A DNA stretch of 64,000 nucleotides from NCBI GenBank assembly GCA_964605235.1, contig CAZSBB010000002.1, forward strand, positions 170,482-234,481. Reading direction: 5' to 3'. The DNA comes from CAZSBB01 sp964605235. GTDB lineage: Bacteria > Planctomycetota > Phycisphaerae > Phycisphaerales > Phycisphaeraceae. A program made the position numbers and the translations under genes. Positions 43,053-53,000 of the stretch are shown here, in pieces. How positions within the stretch are numbered: the stretch's first letter is position 1; every line of letters starts with the position of its first letter. The notes under the pieces are model-generated. The model saw only the letters and a list, made by a program, of their open reading frames with translations, ran no database searches and was not told where the DNA came from.

Positions 43053-44350
43053 CAGTCACCTCTCAAAATGGCGGCCGGTTGTAATCTCGAGGCCCGACGC
43101 GCCCCCAGCCAGCCGGCCAACAGACAGACCCCCAACGTCACACCGGTCGCCGCCGCCAGCGCTGCAACCCGAGGCTGCACATTGGCGTGGAATACGTACC
43201 ACACGACACCCTGCGCCAACGCGGTGCCGAGGACGAATCCGCTTGCCGCCGCGACCACACCCATTGCCGTGTTTTCCAGAAGCAGCAGCATTCCCACGGC
43301 CCATCGCGTCGCGCCCAGCGATTGAAGCAGCGCCAACTCTTTGCGCCGCTGCACGACCCGCGCCAGCACCGCGGCGCAGACACCCATGGCTGTCAGCACC
43401 GCCACCGCCGTCAGTGCCAGACCGGCAAGCAGATTGATTTTCGTTAACATATGCCGCTCGCCGTAGAGCACTTGTTGAAGGGGTTTGAGTTGCACCGGTT
43501 GTTCGAGATTGTTGATCGCCTGTTCCAACGCTCGGATGGCCGATCCATCACCGGGAACCGACATCAAAAGGTAACCGAAGTCGGATGTCATCGGTAGCGA
43601 GTTGCCTGCGCCGGTCGGTCCGGCGGAAAGAGGCAGCGGCGCGGCATTGCGGATTTTCGGATCAGTTGCGGCGTGGCAGGACAGGCAATCAGCATATCGA
43701 CCAGCCGTTACCCCCGGAACCTGAGGGTGAGTCACCGGCACCTGTGCGAATCGCGCCGGACCAGCCGTTGCAACGGTAAGCGATCCCGGTGGGACGAACA
43801 GGCGATCCTCGTCCTCGTCGCCGGATTCGAAAATGCCCACGACCTGGTATTGGCCGGGCGACTCGCCGCTGAGCCATTGGATGTTGATGCGCCCGCCCAC
43901 GGAGAGGCCGAGCATCTTTGCCACACTTCGACCGGCCATCACTTCATCGGAGCCGCTCGGGCGACGTCCGGTGACCGACCAGTAGCCGGTCATCACGGTC
44001 AGGGATTGGGGGTTGGCCGCCGCCACCGCGACGGGGCGACCTTCGATCAGCCCGACGCGAAGCGCCACCCGCGCCGTCTTGACACCGCGCGTTTGCAACA
44101 GTGTCTCGATGGTGGGCCAATCCACCTGTGGTGGCGTTGATGCCGATTGTGAAGAGGCTGGTGATGTGATCGGATAGACCACGGCATTGGCTCCGATGTG
44201 GCGCAGCTCCCCGCTCATCTTCTGTTGGACTTCCATTGCCATGGTGGCAAACAGCGCCGCCAGGATCGCGCACGTGGTCAGCGCCCCCAGTGTCCATAAG
44301 GACACACCGGGGTTCTTCAAGATGGCTTTGACGACCATTCGACCGAGCAT
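43052..44350 (-). CDS. FtsX/MacB-like ABC permease with a CxxCH motif in its external domain
   Basis: 432 residues. One N-terminal membrane helix (LGALTTCAILAALFATMA), a ~250-residue external MacB-PCD-like domain, then three C-terminal helices with the FtsX signature RKELALLQSLGATRWAVGML. The external domain contains RYADCLSCHAATDPK, with C222-x-x-C225-H226, a c-type haem-binding motif that is not normal for this family. It could carry a haem and couple electron transfer to the transporter. It is the middle gene of the operon. Confidence 0.85.
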   Translation of the reverse strand: MLGRMVVKAILKNPGVSLWTLGALTTCAILAALFATMAMEVQQKMSGELRHIGANAVVYPITSPASSQSASTPPQVDWPTIETLLQTRGVKTARVALRVGLIEGRPVAVAAANPQSLTVMTGYWSVTGRRPSGSDEVMAGRSVAKMLGLSVGGRINIQWLSGESPGQYQVVGIFESGDEDEDRLFVPPGSLTVATAGPARFAQVPVTHPQVPGVTAGRYADCLSCHAATDPKIRNAAPLPLSAGPTGAGNSLPMTSDFGYLLMSVPGDGSAIRALEQAINNLEQPVQLKPLQQVLYGERHMLTKINLLAGLALTAVAVLTAMGVCAAVLARVVQRRKELALLQSLGATRWAVGMLLLLENTAMGVVAAASGFVLGTALAQGVVWYVFHANVQPRVAALAAATGVTLGVCLLAGWLGARRASRLQPAAILRGD

Positions 44351-44364
44351 GTCACGGTCCTCAA

Positions 44365-45636
44365 TCAGACGCCACGGAGCAGCCGAGCCGCCTGTTGATG
44401 CACCGTGCGCCAGACCGGCGGCACACTGGCGGCGACGGCAATCAGCAATCCCAGCAACGGCGCGAGGATCAGCAGCACCCCGTGGGGTTCAGATGCGCTG
44501 TCGAAAATCACTCGAAGCAGCCACCCACCAAGAACCTGGCCGGTCAGCGCCGCCAATACACCACCGGCCAGTCCGATGGCGACCGCTTCGGTCAGGAACA
44601 GGCGTAAGACATCGGCCCGGTGAGCGCCCACCGCCTGGAGCAGCGCCACTTCACCGCGCCGCTCCAGCACCGCCGAGCTGAGTACTCCCATGATGCTCAA
44701 GGTGCTTGCGATCAACACAAAAATGCCCAGCAGCAACATCAGCCCATCGATGCGGCCAAGCACCGCGCCTTGCGTCTCGGCCACCCGCCGCACCACCCGA
44801 GCGGATGAACCGGGCACGGCGTTCTGGATGTCGGCAGCGACCGAGCCGGGATAAGGCGTGCAAACCCATCGTTCGTATTCGGCGGGCGTCAGCGACTGCG
44901 GATCGCGGCCATAACGTTCCGCCAACTTGTTCTCCGGTGTGGTCAGAGCGCTAATCTGCACCTCCGCGACTTTGCCCGGCAACCCCGCCAGTCGCTGCAC
45001 AACCGAGAGCGGTGCGACGATGGCTTCATCTTCGTCCTTGCCGCTGGTGAGCACGCCGACGATGCGTACAGAAGTGGAGCGTTGGTCGGTGGTCAATTCC
45101 ACCCGGTCTCCGGGCCCAAGGTCCAGTTCCTGCGCCAAGGCTGCGCCGACCAGGCAGGATTCGGGATTCATCGGCCACGCGCCGCGGGCCTGCCAGTAGG
45201 GAAAGACCTCCGCCGCACCGGTCACGAATGGATCGGCGTCTTCGAGCAGCACATGGTGGTTAAACCAAGTGCCCACCAATGGGACGGATCGGCCTGCCAA
45301 ACGAGCTTGCGTGGTCAGCCGTGGCGCGAAAGCGAGGATGTTGTTGCGCCAGAATATCTGCTTGAGACGCGGCAGGTCGGCTTCGTCCAGGTAAACCGTT
45401 CGCCCAGGCGCAACCAGTTCGTAGCCGCCGACGCGAACGTCCACGGCCGCCTCGGCCGGCTGAAGCTGGATGTTCGCGCCGAACGAGCGCATCTCGCGGT
45501 TGAGTTTGTCGCCCACATCCAGGCCCAGAGCCAGAAGTCCGATCACCAGACTCAAGCCGATCCAAACGGCGGCCACCGCCAGCAGCTTACGGCTGCGGCG
45601 ACGAACGAATGATTCGATAAGCATTCGAAAAAACAT
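44365..45636 (-). CDS. FtsX/MacB-like ABC permease
   Basis: 423 residues from the ATG at 45636. N-terminal helix LLAVAAVWIGLSLVIGLLAL, external domain (NREMRSFGANIQLQP, VLTSGKDEDEAIVAPLSVVQ), then the FtsX domain SSAVLERRGEVALLQAVGAH and C-terminal helices. It ends LLRGV, like its partner. The two permeases probably form a heterodimer with the downstream ATPase. It lies 83 bp after the FTR1 fusion gene and 14 bp before the next permease. Confidence 0.85.
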   Translation of the reverse strand: MFFRMLIESFVRRRSRKLLAVAAVWIGLSLVIGLLALGLDVGDKLNREMRSFGANIQLQPAEAAVDVRVGGYELVAPGRTVYLDEADLPRLKQIFWRNNILAFAPRLTTQARLAGRSVPLVGTWFNHHVLLEDADPFVTGAAEVFPYWQARGAWPMNPESCLVGAALAQELDLGPGDRVELTTDQRSTSVRIVGVLTSGKDEDEAIVAPLSVVQRLAGLPGKVAEVQISALTTPENKLAERYGRDPQSLTPAEYERWVCTPYPGSVAADIQNAVPGSSARVVRRVAETQGAVLGRIDGLMLLLGIFVLIASTLSIMGVLSSAVLERRGEVALLQAVGAHRADVLRLFLTEAVAIGLAGGVLAALTGQVLGGWLLRVIFDSASEPHGVLLILAPLLGLLIAVAASVPPVWRTVHQQAARLLRGV

Positions 45637-45719
45637 GATTGAGTCGAACCCGTTGACGTTGATCGTCCTGGCACCATGCGAGCCCGTCGGACCGACGCGC
45701 CACAATTGGTGGCTTGTTG

Positions 45720-47147
45720 TTACTCGGTCGGGTTGTTCGCATGCTCCTGCTCAAACAGCTTCCGGCATCTCGGCATGGAGCACAGGTAGTATGTGGTGTT
45801 CCCCTCGGTAACGACTGCAGCGGCCTCGTTGATCTTGACGCGCATTCCGCAGATTGGGCAATTGGCTTCGGGCATGGGGCGGTCGTCAAAGAGCTTGGCG
45901 TGGCGGTCGAGCAGTTCGGTTCCGATCCGAAGTTCCGTGTCGTTCACTTGCGATTCCAACGGTATCGGATTACACCCGCCGGCCATGCCGACCGACAGGG
46001 GGTTGATCTCCGCCGCACAGTTGAGGCACAAGAGATTAGGACCACTCTGGATGTAGCCGAATGTCCCGCATATCTCACAGGCGTCCAAGCTCGTGCGAAC
46101 CTTACCGTCGGAAGTCTTCATCGCCAGAAAGCGCACGACGCGATCCCCGACCGCCAATCCGTAGCGGTAAAGTTGGCCATCATCCAAAGCGGTCAGCGGC
46201 ACTGTCACCGCGGCCCCTTTGCGCGTGAGCATCTGGGGAGGCGGTACTTCGTGGGGCATCTGTTCCTGTGCGTAAACCACGCCCACCGCAAGCAAGACTA
46301 CCAGCGTGCAAACCAAAGCCCCGACACGATAGAACCGTTCCCGCCGCACTGTAGCCAGAGCGAGACGGCGTTCGGCGGTCGAAGCTGTCGGCTCCGATGC
46401 GGCGGCCTCGTCCGTCTCCCGGGTGAACCAGATAAATAGGGGAATCGCAACGATCGCCAGGATGAACAAGGCGTTGTTGCGCACAACCGGCCCAATCAAC
46501 GCCATAGTCGTCTGCGTCGCGGGAACGATCCCGACTTCAGAAAATTCGTGATAGCCGTTGACCAGCAACTGGGCGAGGAAGATCGCCAGAACCCATTCCG
46601 TCACGACGAAGAAGCGTTTCAGATTGACTCGTATGCTGCCACGTACAAACATCACCGCAAACACGACGGCGAAGACCAGCCCAAGCAACGCCCCGAGAAA
46701 GCTCAGCACGGCATCGGTGGTCAACCGTACAGCGCTGAGGAACATGACCGACTCGGCACCCTCGCGGAAGACCATCAGGAAGGCGAACAAGCCCAAGCCC
46801 CACGCCTCGAGCCGACGATGCGATGGGTCGGCCTGAACCGTCCGTTCCACGCGGTGCTCGATGTCCTGGCGCAGGGTCTTACTCTTGCGGTGCATCCACC
46901 ACATCATCGACGCGACGAAGACCGCCGCCGTCCAGTACAAGACCCCCTCGTAGGCCTCCTCGTTGATCGGCAAGGCGTTGAGCCCGAACGTCGCTACGAC
47001 GCTGGCCAGCACCGCCAGACCCAGCCCCCAGTAGACCGGCTTCTCCAGATCCTTGCGGCCCGCTCGCTTCAGCACCACTAGCGTGATGCTGATAACCAGG
47101 GCGGCCTCGACCCCTTCCCGTAACATGATGACAAATGATTCAAACAT
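45720..47147 (-). CDS. FTR1-family iron permease fused to DUF2318 and YHS domains
   Basis: 475 residues from the ATG at 47147 (GGAGA upstream). The N-terminal ~275 residues are an FTR1 permease with both REGxE iron motifs (R10-E14 REGVE and R128-E132 REGAE) in seven helices. After another helix comes a DUF2318 domain (KTSDGKVRTSLDACEICG, GPNLLCLNCAAEINPLSVG, GGCNPIPL), then a YHS-type metal domain (CPICGMRVKINEAAAV, YYLCSMPRCRKLFEQEH). In Campylobacter the FTR1 and DUF2318 parts are separate genes in the FTR1-P19 iron system; no P19 gene is seen here. First gene of the operon. Confidence 0.88.
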   Translation of the reverse strand: MFESFVIMLREGVEAALVISITLVVLKRAGRKDLEKPVYWGLGLAVLASVVATFGLNALPINEEAYEGVLYWTAAVFVASMMWWMHRKSKTLRQDIEHRVERTVQADPSHRRLEAWGLGLFAFLMVFREGAESVMFLSAVRLTTDAVLSFLGALLGLVFAVVFAVMFVRGSIRVNLKRFFVVTEWVLAIFLAQLLVNGYHEFSEVGIVPATQTTMALIGPVVRNNALFILAIVAIPLFIWFTRETDEAAASEPTASTAERRLALATVRRERFYRVGALVCTLVVLLAVGVVYAQEQMPHEVPPPQMLTRKGAAVTVPLTALDDGQLYRYGLAVGDRVVRFLAMKTSDGKVRTSLDACEICGTFGYIQSGPNLLCLNCAAEINPLSVGMAGGCNPIPLESQVNDTELRIGTELLDRHAKLFDDRPMPEANCPICGMRVKINEAAAVVTEGNTTYYLCSMPRCRKLFEQEHANNPTE

Positions 47148-47178
47148 GCGAGCAATCTCCGACAAGCCACACGCAAGT

Positions 47179-47199
47179 AATTGAGATCGGGTCTCAATT
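47179..47199. promoter_or_regulatory. Fur-box-like palindrome upstream of the iron operon
   Basis: AATTGAGA-TCGGG-TCTCAATT: perfect 8-bp arms, core TGAGATC-G-GGTCTCA, resembling the 7-1-7 Fur consensus. It lies 32 bp upstream of the FTR1 start and just beyond the candidate -10, where a bound repressor would block transcription. It fits iron repression. Confidence 0.65.
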
Positions 47200-47207
47200 T
47201 CATCGTC

Positions 47208-47236
47208 AGGGTAGCAATGTGGATGTGGCATGTCAA
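47208..47236 (-). promoter_or_regulatory. Candidate promoter of the iron-uptake operon
   Basis: Minus-strand TTGACA (47236-47231), a 17-bp spacer, then TACCCT (47213-47208). The -35 is perfect and the -10 is weak. The Fur-like palindrome follows 9 bp downstream. Confidence 0.4.
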
Positions 47237-47389
47237 TGCAAAAATGGGTATCGCGACCTGGAGATTGACGTGGACTGTGATCAGGAACGGAACGCGCAAT
47301 GTCCCACCCAGCCGGATTTTGAATGCATCATTGCCTCACTGGCCGGGTCGCTCCATTGGGCCGGAACGCAGATGACGACTCAACTTACC

Positions 47390-47665
47390 TCACTTGTCTG
47401 TCGCCCGGCCATGGAACCATTGAACCGTGAATGTAATCGCGATGAGAATTAACGCCAGAAGTATGATGATCCAGTTTACCGATAGATGGGCATACCCCTT
47501 TTGTTCCATCTGTGTTTGTTGGTCGTATTTCGTTACTCCGATCAGAAGAAATGTTACGGCCCAGAAACCAATGACAAACCACCCGCTTGGCGAACCCGAC
47601 TTTCGAGTATTGGCCTTGTTTGAACGCGGCTTCTTGCGTCGCTTGTTTCTGCGGTTGGCAGCCAT
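47390..47665 (-). CDS. Small two-helix membrane protein
   Basis: 91 residues. Strongly basic N-terminus (NRRNKRRKKPRSNKANTRK), then two membrane helices (WFVIGFWAVTFLLIGV and WIIILLALILIAITFTV) and a short tail. AAGGA lies 8 bases before the ATG. No family was recognised. It follows the RsbU-like phosphatase on the same strand with a 100-bp gap. Confidence 0.65.
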   Translation of the reverse strand: MAANRRNKRRKKPRSNKANTRKSGSPSGWFVIGFWAVTFLLIGVTKYDQQTQMEQKGYAHLSVNWIIILLALILIAITFTVQWFHGRATDK

Positions 47666-47765
47666 CCAAACGTCCTTCGCCTTCAGATTTACGTGTTCCC
47701 ATTTGTATTACCAAACGGACGGTCGAATCATCGTTGGGCGAAATTCAACCGTGATAACGACGAAC

Positions 47766-49253
47766 CTACGCGGTAGCGGACTGCATTTGTAGCGAAGGTG
47801 CAGCGGCGATCTCAAATGCCAGAATCGTCGTGTCGTCGGTTGTCGTGCCTTGCCCGCGGCGCTCGACCTCGGCAATGATGCTTTCGACTTGCCCGTCCAG
47901 CGATTGCGAATCGCATTCGGACAACAGATCGCCCACGCCACGCGACCCGAGTTGCGACTCGCCTAGAACACCGGACTCGGTTACACCGTCACTGTATAGA
48001 AAAACTCGGTCTCCCGGCTTCAGCGGCACTTCAATGATGTCCCATCTTCCATTTGGAAGAATGCCCAGCATCGGACCAGTGGATTCGAGATGCTGAATAT
48101 GACGGCCAATAATCGTCGTGCATCCTTCGTGGCCGGCCGCGGCATAGGTCCACGCGCCTGCCACGGCGTTCCAGATACCAATCGAAGCGACGGCAAACTT
48201 CTGTCCGAGTGTGCAAGCGAGAAGGTCGGCATTGACTTGTTCGAGAGCGACAGAAAGATCAAGGCTTTGTTCCAGTCGATAGCGCAGCGACATTTTGACA
48301 ATGCCGGTCAGCAGCGCAGCACTGACTCCGTGTCCCGCAATGTCCACCACAGCGGTGACCAACCGGCCGTCGGGCAACTCAAACAAGTCGTACAGATCCC
48401 CCGCCACGTGCTCCATGGGCCAATAGCGAGCCGACACCTTCATGCCATGGGAATTGCAAGTCAGGCGTGGCAAAAGGTTCGCCTGGATTTTTCGTGCCCG
48501 TTCCATGTCCGACAGCCGATGCGTTTCGTGCCAATGAAGTATTTCCGCCATGTGATCAAGTTCGCCAGTCAGACTCCACAATTCAGACGGACCGGGCAAG
48601 GTGGGCCGAGCGGCAAAATCCTTTGAAGCCCACGCCTTGGCGGCGTGAGCCAACCGGCGGAAGGGACGGATGGCCCAGAAATACATACCCAGACACAGCA
48701 GCAGCATGACACTCCCGGCGGCGGCAATCGTGCTTGCAATATGGCTTGACAGCATGCCGCGCATCTCGCGATTGACATTTGCCATGTCCTGCGCCACGAC
48801 GATGATGATTCCGTCATCAACGGGCAGCCTTGCCTGTACGTAATCGCGTTCATTGACTCGGATGATCGAGCGACTCTGGCCAACGTCAATCAATGCTCGT
48901 TTGGCGTCATTTTCTTGCGGAGAGGCCGACTCGGCGACGATCCGTCCTTTGTCGTTCAAGACGAGGATGATGTGCCCCGGTGAGATGTGGGCATTGAGTG
49001 TTTCGCAAAATCGACGTACATACTGTTGAATCACTTCGCGTGGCTTGTCAGCATCAAGCTCAAGTTCAAGTAACCGGGCCTGGTCCTGCAAGGCCGTGAC
49101 GACACGATCAACAAGGGTCGCACGCTCCCGCTGATAATCGATGAACGTACTGATGGCGCTCACCGTGACGATCACGACGACCGCGGTGATCACGAGCCGC
49201 AGCCGCAACGAGTCGCGCAGCCTTATCCATCTTGATCGAAGAGTGTCACTCAT
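47766..49253 (-). CDS. Membrane-bound SpoIIE/RsbU-type serine phosphatase
   Basis: 495 residues. Membrane helix at ~18-38 (LVITAVVVIVTVSAISTFI), an external sensor region of ~130 residues, a second helix (SVMLLLCLGMYFWAI), a HAMP-like linker (RPFRRLAHAAKAW), then a SpoIIE domain with GDLYDLFELPDGRLVTAVVD, IAGHGVSAALLTGIVKM, LKPGDRVFLYSDGVTE and TTDDTTILAFE. All acidic metal ligands are present. It dephosphorylates anti-anti-sigma factors; its partner is the STAS protein 26 bp upstream. Confidence 0.9.
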   Translation of the reverse strand: MSDTLRSRWIRLRDSLRLRLVITAVVVIVTVSAISTFIDYQRERATLVDRVVTALQDQARLLELELDADKPREVIQQYVRRFCETLNAHISPGHIILVLNDKGRIVAESASPQENDAKRALIDVGQSRSIIRVNERDYVQARLPVDDGIIIVVAQDMANVNREMRGMLSSHIASTIAAAGSVMLLLCLGMYFWAIRPFRRLAHAAKAWASKDFAARPTLPGPSELWSLTGELDHMAEILHWHETHRLSDMERARKIQANLLPRLTCNSHGMKVSARYWPMEHVAGDLYDLFELPDGRLVTAVVDIAGHGVSAALLTGIVKMSLRYRLEQSLDLSVALEQVNADLLACTLGQKFAVASIGIWNAVAGAWTYAAAGHEGCTTIIGRHIQHLESTGPMLGILPNGRWDIIEVPLKPGDRVFLYSDGVTESGVLGESQLGSRGVGDLLSECDSQSLDGQVESIIAEVERRGQGTTTDDTTILAFEIAAAPSLQMQSATA

Positions 49254-49279
49254 AGACTATTCATCCATCGGTGCATGGG

Positions 49280-49636
49280 TTACCGAACGGCAGAGATAGC
49301 TTCATTCAGCCCGGGCTGAATAACCAATACCTCGTCAAGCCGAGTGATCCTGAATATTTCTGCAATCGCCGGTCGAATGCAACACAGGCACAGCTTGCCC
49401 TCATGGTTCGCTGCGGTCTCGTGAAGCGTCGTCAACATTCCCAATGCACTGGACGACATGTGAGAAACATCTGAGAAGTCCAGTACGATCTTCGGGCACG
49501 ACTGACTGGTTGCCAGTTCATTGAGACGATCACTGATCGCATCAATGCACACAGGGTCCAAAATCTTTCCGCTCAGAGCAACGACATGCACGTCGTCCAC
49601 TTGCTCGATCCGCATTTCATGCGATTGATCCTGCAT
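49280..49636 (-). CDS. STAS-domain anti-anti-sigma factor (RsbV/SpoIIAA-like)
   Basis: 118 residues with AAGGAGT before the ATG. STAS fold: VVALSGKILDPVCIDAISDR, VLDFSDVSHMSSSALGML, with the phosphorylated Ser in the MSSSALG segment. It would be switched by the adjacent RsbU-like phosphatase and by a kinase/anti-sigma factor not seen in this window. rsbV-rsbU gene order on the minus strand. Confidence 0.9.
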   Translation of the reverse strand: MQDQSHEMRIEQVDDVHVVALSGKILDPVCIDAISDRLNELATSQSCPKIVLDFSDVSHMSSSALGMLTTLHETAANHEGKLCLCCIRPAIAEIFRITRLDEVLVIQPGLNEAISAVR

Positions 49637-49732
49637 AGCAGTACTCCTTGGTGAGAGTCTATGGGTCGTTCAGCACGGAACATTTCCTCGAGTCCATCGA
49701 ACACACCGCTGATTCGTGATAGCGCCACTCGA

Positions 49733-50068
49733 TCAGATTGCGTTTTGGTCGCGTTCCCCGGTACTGATGCGAACGGCTTGTTCGATCGACGAAACGTATA
49801 TCTTGCCGTCACCGCGTAAACCCGTATGGGCCTTTTCCTCGATGGCGCTCACGATCTGGTCCACCAGTTCATCGGCACAGTACACCTCGATTCGCACGAT
49901 GGGATTCAAGTCGCTCACCTCGTGCGCGGAACGGCCGTCGGGGCCGTGTCCTCGACCGAAGCCGGTGGCCTGCGTGATGCTTGCTCCGGAGAGTCCCTCC
50001 ACATGGTGAAGGGCCAGCATCACTTGCGAGAGACGAATCGACTTCACAAATGCTTCAACTTTCTTCAT
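49733..50068 (-). CDS. P-II-like regulatory protein linked to metal efflux (PII-NG type)
   Basis: 111 residues, with GGAGA before the ATG at 50068. P-II fold with the B-loop TGLRGDGKIYV and C-loop RISTGE nucleotide-binding motifs, and N-terminal MKKVEAFVKSIRLSQVMLAL. The T-loop (GRGHGPDGRSAHEVSDLNP) lacks the tyrosine used for uridylylation. P-II relatives encoded next to CusA/CzcA pumps form a known subgroup; their role is thought to be metal or efflux linked. Last gene of the efflux operon, 16 bp after cusA. Confidence 0.85.
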   Translation of the reverse strand: MKKVEAFVKSIRLSQVMLALHHVEGLSGASITQATGFGRGHGPDGRSAHEVSDLNPIVRIEVYCADELVDQIVSAIEEKAHTGLRGDGKIYVSSIEQAVRISTGERDQNAI

Positions 50069-50084
50069 GGCGGTCTCCAATTAC

Positions 50085-53000
50085 TTACCGTTGCTTAGCG
50101 ATGGGTGTTGCGAATTCGACACGGGCGGCGAACCACTTGTAAAGCGATGGCACGACCAACAGCGTCAGGACGGTCGAGGTCACCAAGCCACCGATGACGA
50201 CGGTGGCGAGCGGCCGCTGCACCTCGCTGCCGGTGCCGGTCGCGAGCAGCAGGGGCACCAGGCCCAGCGCCGTGGTGACGGCGGTCATCAGCACGGGACG
50301 AACGCGGAGCGATGCGCCTTCGACCGACGCTTCATCCATGGTTTTACCTTCTTCGAGCAGCTGATTGAGGTAGGTGACCAGCACCATGCCGTTCTCAAGG
50401 GCGATGCCGAAAAGCGCGATAAAACCGACCGACGCGGGGACGGAGAGGTTCTCGCCGGCGATCCACAGGGCGACGACGCCACCCACAAGTGCAAGCGGGA
50501 TATTCAACAGGATCAGCAGCGTGTTCCCCAATGAATTGAAACTGCTGTAAAGCAACAGGCAAATGACCAGCAGCGTGATGGGCACGACAAGGGCCAGCCG
50601 CTTGTTCGCTTCCTGCTGCAGGCGGAAAGCACCGCCCCAGGTCGTGAAGTAGCCAGCGGGAAGTCGCACGTTCTTGTCGATGGCGGCCTGGGCGTCCGCA
50701 ACGAACGAACCGATGTCGCGGCCCACCACGTTGTTCTGGATGGTGATGAACCGCTGCGTGTCTTCGCGGGTGATCTGGCGCGGGCCGGTGATGCGCCTGA
50801 TCTCGGCCAGGTCGGTGAGCGGCACGCGAAGGCCGGTCGGCGACTCAACCAGGATGTCACCGATCGCGCGGCGGGTTTCTCGGGCGTCGGGGGTATAGCG
50901 GACAAGGATGTCGAACCGTCGTATGCCCTCGAAGACCTGCCCCGCATCTTGTCCCCCGACCGCAGCACGGATGGTGTGCTGGACATCGGACAGATTCATG
51001 CCGTAACGGGCGATTGCCTCGAAGTTCGGCCGAATCAGCAACTGCGGCGTGCCCGTCACTTGGTCCACCTGAATGTCCGCCGCGCCGGGCACTTCGCGGA
51101 GTACTGCGGCGATGGCGTCGGCCTGCTCTTTGAGTTCGGCGAGGTCTTCGCCGAACAGCTTGACGGCGAGTTCCGCCTTAACGCCTTCGAGCAGTTCATC
51201 CACGGTCATCTCGATCGGCTGGGTCAGATTCGCCACGACCCCGGGCATGCCTTCGACCCTCTCACGAATCTGCGTTTCGATGAATCCCTGGTCGTTGGGC
51301 TGTCGCCATTGGTCCTTGGGCTTGAGGATGACATACATCTCGACCGAGTTGATCGGGTCAGCGTGTGCCCCAACTTCACCTCGGCCGACGCGACTGGTGA
51401 CCTCGGTCACTTCCGGGATGTCCAACAGCCTCCGTTCCACAATCAGCGCGGTTCGCTTGCTTTCATCTAGTGAGATGGATGGTGCCAGTGTCAGACGGAC
51501 GACGATGGTGCCCTCGTTCAGACGCGGCGTAAACTCGGAACCAAGCAGCGGGAAGATCATTGTGCCAAGGGCCAATAGCGCCAAAGACAAGACGACGGCC
51601 GCCCATCGCTGACGAACGAAAAACCGGACGATCGGACGATAGGGAACCAGCAGAAGTCGGACGACCAGTGGTTCCTGTGACTTCATGTTGTTCTTGGCGG
51701 CATCGCCGGAGTTCGTTCGCTTTCCGACGAGCCGCTTCCAGAGCGGCGGTCTTGCGTCAGACCTGGGCCGACGCATGAGCAATCCGCCCAGCATCGGGGC
51801 AAGCATTAGCGCGAAGATAAGCGACCCGAGCATTGCCAGCGCCACGGTGTACGCCAACGGCCGAAACGTCTTGCCCTCGACGCCCTGCAACGTGAACAGC
51901 GGCAGGAACACGATGATGATGATCGCAATGGCAAACATGATCGGCCGGCCTACCTCATGGCAGGCTCGGGCGACGATATGAACTCTCGATTCATCCGGGT
52001 CCGCGTCGCGCAGCATTCGGTCGATGTTTTCGACCATGACAATCGTTCCATCGACCATCATGCCGATCGCGATCGCCAAACCACCCAGCGACATCAGGTT
52101 GGCCGACAGGTCAAACCAATACATCGCGATGAACGCGAACAGCACGGAGAACGGGATGGCCAACGCCACCACCACGCTCGGCCGGAACCCCCCCATGAAC
52201 ACCAGCAGAACCAGCACCACAAGGACAATGCCCGTCACAAGAGCTTCGGTGACCGTCGCGACCGACGACTCGACGATGTCCTTCTGCTGATAGTACGGAA
52301 CGAGCCGCAGACCATCCGGGAGGATCCCGTTGATCTCATCAATCTTGTTCTCAACCCGCTCGATAACGGTGGAAGCGTTTGTGCCATACAGTTTGACCAC
52401 CATGCCGGCGACGACTTCGCCCTCGCCGTTTCGGGTCTGCAAGCCTCGTCGCACCGCGCCGCCGACTTTCAATTCCGCCACATCGTCGAGGTAGATCGGC
52501 CTTCCATCCTTGGTTTTTACTACGATTCGCCGCAGACCCTCCATATCTTGCGCGAGTCCAACGGAACGAACAACCAATTCTTCGTTGTTCTCTTCGATGA
52601 ATTGCGCGCCGACATTGAGGTTGTTCGCCTCAACGCGCTCGATCACGTCTGCGATGGTCAGGTCGTACCGCAACAGTGCGTCGGGGTCCAGCACGACGTG
52701 GTACTGCTTCTCGAATCCGCCGATGCCCAGTACCTCGGTCACACCCGGCACGCGGGCAAGGTTGCGGGCGACCACCCAGTCGTGCGTCGTTCGCAACTCT
52801 TCGAGGGTGTAGTTGCCAGTCGTATCTTCGAGAAAGTAGAAAAGCACCAACCCCATGCCGGTCGAGATCGGCCCCATTCCGGGATCGCCGAAACCTTCGG
52901 GGATTTGTTCTCGCGCCTCCTGGAGCCGCTCATTCACGAGACGGCGCGAGAAGTAGATGTCGATGCCTTCCTCGAAGTAGACATTCACGACGGACAGGCC

